From NCBI RefSeq assembly GCF_900106755.1, contig NZ_FNNN01000008.1, forward strand, positions 62,001 through 126,000: DNA of 64,000 nt, read 5' to 3'. Each line of letters opens with the position of its first letter. Position 1 is the first letter of the stretch. The position numbers and the translations under genes are program-made. Below the pieces are notes generated by a model. It was not told the origin of the DNA, ran no database searches, and saw nothing but the letters and a program-made list of their open reading frames with translations. The stretch comes from Bacteroides faecis MAJ27. GTDB lineage: Bacteria; Bacteroidota; Bacteroidia; Bacteroidales; Bacteroidaceae. Below are positions 61,153-64,000 of the stretch, piece after piece.

Positions 61153-62526
61153 ATGAAGAAAAATTTAATACACCAAATTCTTTTTTTATTGTGCATAGGA
61201 GGATGTGCCCTGACAATCATCATCGCATCTTCCTGTGAAGATAAAACATCGGCTCAGGTACACAATCCCAATGAACCGATCACAGTCACTAATTTTTATC
61301 CGGACTCAGGTGGCATCGCTACGCAAGTGATTCTGAACGGGGAAAACTTCGGAACTGATTTGGAAAACATTGAGGTTTATTTTAATAATAAGAAAGCGGC
61401 ATTAGTCGGCTCCTTGGGAAATAAGCTTTATGTCATTACTCCGCGCCGTCCGGGCGACGGTATGCCGGATGACGGTGATCCGGATCACGATCAGGTGGAA
61501 ATCACCGTTAAAGTAGGCGAACAGTCGGCTGTATACGATAAGAAATTCGATTATCACATTCAGACGGTAGTTACCACATTGTGCGGACGTCCCGGCACAA
61601 GTGGCGTCAAAGTAGGTACACTGGGCGAAACGGAATTCCCTGAAGTCGGTTTCCTGGCTATTGATGCCGAAGATAATCTCTTTGTATGTCCGCGCGAACT
61701 GTGGGGAGCCAACAAACTGATTCTGATCAATGAAAAAGAAAACCAGTCTTCTATCATTATCGACAACGCAGGCCAATATCCGCTGAACCAGCCATGTATC
61801 ATAGACAACGGATTAGGATTAGTGATTCCTACTGACGGTGGTAATACATTCTGGTCGGTCAACTCGATAGACTTCTGGACGCCCCGAAGAAGGGATTACA
61901 TGGCAGCCGATGGAGAAGATGCAAGTAAAGTGAACACTACTTACAAACACTCATTCGCTTATTGCGAACTGGACAATCACTTCTACTGCCGTACCAAAGA
62001 TGCCAACTTCTTCCTGAAGATTGACGGAAAAACAGGATATGCCTGGGTAATAGAAGTAGGCAATAATGATTTGTTAGCTACCTCTGACTGTTATATGACT
62101 TTCAGCCGGAAAGATCCGAAAAAACTCTACATGGCATTTACCAACCAGCATTGTATCGGTGTGTTTGAAGATATCACCGACCCGACCCGTGAAGGAAACT
62201 TCAGAATATATGCAGGAGACAAAGGACGTGCAGGACACGCTGACGGACAGGAGACAGAAGCACAGTTCAACAGCCCCCGCCAATTAGTATTGGACGAAGA
62301 AGAAAACCTTTACATTGCTGACTCCGGAAATCATTGTATTCGTAAAGTGACTCCCGAAGGTGTAGTCAGCACAGTAATCGGTAACCCGAACAGTTCGGGA
62401 TATAAAGACGGAACGCCGGAAATCGCACTCTTCACCGAACCGTGGGGACTTGCCATCGACAGCGAAGGTACTATCTACATCGGCGACAAGGACAACCGTT
62501 GTGTCCGCAAACTCTCTATTGAATAA
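61153..62526 (+). CDS. IPT/TIG and NHL-repeat surface lipoprotein
   Basis: A 457-residue lipoprotein, lipobox ASSC with Cys28. An IPT/TIG Ig-like domain (about 43-135, YPDSGGIATQVILNGENFG) is followed by a six-bladed NHL-type propeller (about 140-455) with LAIDAEDNLFVC, LVLDEEENLYIADSGNHCI and LAIDSEGTIYIGDKDNRCV. Such proteins occur in Bacteroides loci next to SusC and probably bind glycan or protein partners at the surface; no enzyme motif is visible. It lies 19 bases after the Ig-like lipoprotein and 29 bases before SusC. Confidence 0.85.
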   Translation: MKKNLIHQILFLLCIGGCALTIIIASSCEDKTSAQVHNPNEPITVTNFYPDSGGIATQVILNGENFGTDLENIEVYFNNKKAALVGSLGNKLYVITPRRPGDGMPDDGDPDHDQVEITVKVGEQSAVYDKKFDYHIQTVVTTLCGRPGTSGVKVGTLGETEFPEVGFLAIDAEDNLFVCPRELWGANKLILINEKENQSSIIIDNAGQYPLNQPCIIDNGLGLVIPTDGGNTFWSVNSIDFWTPRRRDYMAADGEDASKVNTTYKHSFAYCELDNHFYCRTKDANFFLKIDGKTGYAWVIEVGNNDLLATSDCYMTFSRKDPKKLYMAFTNQHCIGVFEDITDPTREGNFRIYAGDKGRAGHADGQETEAQFNSPRQLVLDEEENLYIADSGNHCIRKVTPEGVVSTVIGNPNSSGYKDGTPEIALFTEPWGLAIDSEGTIYIGDKDNRCVRKLSIE

Positions 62527-62555
62527 CGCAGTAGGTCATTATAAACAATAACACT

Positions 62556-64000
62556 ATGAAACATTTATATATTATAACCGCTTTTCTGCTCTGCTGCCTC
62601 TGCATCAAAGCACAAGAGCCAACCCAAAAAGAAAGTACAATCACCATTTCAGGTACGGTACTCGATGAATTCAACGCCCCGATTCCGGGTGCCAACGTCT
62701 TTTTGAAAGACCGTCCCGGTGTAGGTACCGTTACCAACATGGACGGTAAGTTTACCATCAAAGGAGCACAAATGGGCGATGTGATCACTCTGTCATTCCT
62801 TGGCTATGAAAAACAAGAAGTGAGAATTGACTCCAGACTGGACCGGAAAAACGCACAATTCAAACTGAAGCCTTCGACCAATACACTGGAAGAAACGGTG
62901 GTTGTCGGACTCGGCTCACAACGAAAAGTCAGCGTAGTAGGTGCCATAACGAATGTAGACGTAAAAGACCTGCAAACACCGGCTACCTCTATTCCCAATA
63001 TGTTAGGCGGACGTGTACCGGGTATTATCTCCCTGCAAAACAGTGGTGAACCGGGAAAAAACATCTCTGAATTCTGGGTACGTGGTATCGGAACTTTCGG
63101 TGCCAACCAAGGTGCACTGGTACTGATTGACGGACTGGAAGGCAGTTTAAGTCAAATTGATCCGGCGGATATTGAGAGCTTCTCGGTATTGAAAGATGCT
63201 TCCGCCACAGCCGTTTACGGTACACGTGGTGCCAACGGTGTCGTACTGGTCACTACCAAACGCGGTGAAGTGGACAAACTGAAAATTACGGGACGTGCCA
63301 ACCTGACCGTTTCCCACTTACAGAATATGCCCGAATACCTCGGTGCCTATGACTATGCAACGCTTGCCAACGAAGCAAAACTGGCTCGCGGCGAAGAAGC
63401 ACTTTATTCGCCGATGGCGCTCGACCTGATCAAGTATCAGCTGGACCCCGATCTTTACCCGAATGTAAACTGGCGCGACCAGATTCTGAACAAGAATTCC
63501 CTGCAACAGACCTACTATATGAGTGCCCGTGGCGGCGGTAGTGTGGCCCGTTATTTCTTCAGCTTGGGTATGTCCAATGAAAACGCTGCCTACAAACAGG
63601 AAAAAAACTCTAAATACAGTACTGACGTAGCTTATCGTACTTATAACTATCGTAGTAATATCGATGTCAACCTGACTAAGACAACTACTGCCTATCTGGG
63701 TACGGAAGGTTATCTGTCTGAAAAGACCGAACCGGGAAACGTTTCGACTGACGCACTCTGGAGCGCCCAGCAAAGACTGACTCCGTTGACGATTCCTCTG
63801 CAATACTCTACCGGAGAACTGCCGGCATGGGGAGCAAACAACGAATACTCTCCCTACGTCATGCTGAACCACACCGGAAAAGCGAAATGGCGCAGATTCA
63901 CAAACAAAGTGACACTGGCTGTTACTCAGGATTTGCCTTTCATCACCAAAGGACTGAAGTTAAGGGCACAGATTGCTTACGACTCGGAAAGTTATCTGAA
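62556..64000 (+). CDS. SusC-family TonB-dependent transporter, N-terminal part (cut by window edge)
   Basis: The first 481 residues of an outer-membrane importer; the gene continues past the right edge. Start ATG at 62556, signal peptide ending IKAQ-EP, carboxypeptidase-regulatory-like domain (about 28-105, ISGTVLDEFNAPIPGANVFL), TonB box LEETVVVGLGSQRKVSVVGA, and the plug with NMLGGRVPGIISLQNSGEPG and LKDASATAVYGTRGANGVVL. The frame is open to the edge. A SusD gene is expected next, outside the window. It should import the oligosaccharides produced by the GH30-GH95 enzyme set. Confidence 0.95.
   Translation, partial: MKHLYIITAFLLCCLCIKAQEPTQKESTITISGTVLDEFNAPIPGANVFLKDRPGVGTVTNMDGKFTIKGAQMGDVITLSFLGYEKQEVRIDSRLDRKNAQFKLKPSTNTLEETVVVGLGSQRKVSVVGAITNVDVKDLQTPATSIPNMLGGRVPGIISLQNSGEPGKNISEFWVRGIGTFGANQGALVLIDGLEGSLSQIDPADIESFSVLKDASATAVYGTRGANGVVLVTTKRGEVDKLKITGRANLTVSHLQNMPEYLGAYDYATLANEAKLARGEEALYSPMALDLIKYQLDPDLYPNVNWRDQILNKNSLQQTYYMSARGGGSVARYFFSLGMSNENAAYKQEKNSKYSTDVAYRTYNYRSNIDVNLTKTTTAYLGTEGYLSEKTEPGNVSTDALWSAQQRLTPLTIPLQYSTGELPAWGANNEYSPYVMLNHTGKAKWRRFTNKVTLAVTQDLPFITKGLKLRAQIAYDSESYL

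Overview
The window is a 64 kb piece of a Bacteroides chromosome, most likely from the B. thetaiotaomicron/ovatus/faecis group. The evidence is SusC/SusD pairs, a hybrid two-component regulator, many secreted or lipoprotein glycoside hydrolases, promoters of the Bacteroidetes type (TAnnTTTG, some with an upstream TTTG), and weak Shine-Dalgarno sites. The genus call is firm. The species call is inference: the left-end locus has the gene order I remember for the B. thetaiotaomicron dextran locus BT3086-BT3091, and the dextranase catalytic residues fall at the numbers I recall for BT3087 (D297, E360). There are no rRNA genes, tRNA genes, CRISPR arrays, phage genes or intact insertion sequences that I can see.

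Layout. (1) 1-10416, minus strand: a dextran/alpha-glucan utilisation locus with a TPR-membrane-HTH regulator, SusC, SusD, a SusE/F-like glycan-binding lipoprotein, GH66 endodextranase and the start of a GH31 alpha-glucosidase. The dextranase would cut dextran at the surface, the binding proteins and SusC/D would import the pieces, and GH31 would finish them. (2) 10947-21287: core and general genes, namely an MFS exporter, ychF, an operon panE-lgt-CAT-like acetyltransferase-GxGYxYP protein, and mutS in the opposite direction. (3) 21480-27455: a candidate small RNA, then an AraC regulator divergent from GH2 and GH115, a compact locus with no SusC/D. (4) 27610-33744, minus: an EamA transporter, a sialate-O-acetylesterase-like enzyme, a heparinase II/III-like lyase, and a protein of unknown function full of Asp-rich calcium-type loops. 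(5) 34673-40203: leuS, a YitT-family membrane protein, rdgB and an OmpA lipoprotein, punctuated by two copies of a long palindromic repeat. (6) 40343-64000: a second, larger polysaccharide utilisation locus. GH30, GH3, GH92, GH36, an acetylesterase and a second clan GH-D enzyme lie on the minus strand downstream of a hybrid two-component sensor. On the plus strand are a GH95 enzyme, an Ig-like/glycan-binding lipoprotein, an IPT/TIG-NHL lipoprotein and a SusC cut by the window edge.

The most interesting material is as follows. The enzyme set of the second locus fits a fucose-, galactose- and mannose-bearing glycan, perhaps a fungal heterogalactan with beta-glucan (a hypothesis). Its GH95 enzyme lacks parts of the usual active-site motifs, and its sensor gene has an AT-rich propeller segment. 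The lyase locus carries an unrecognised calcium-loop protein. Intergenic regions hold several structured elements: two nested composite palindromes that share a short motif, a terminator whose stem resembles IS3-family ends, a 14-bp tandem repeat next to the panE start codon, and two candidate small RNAs.
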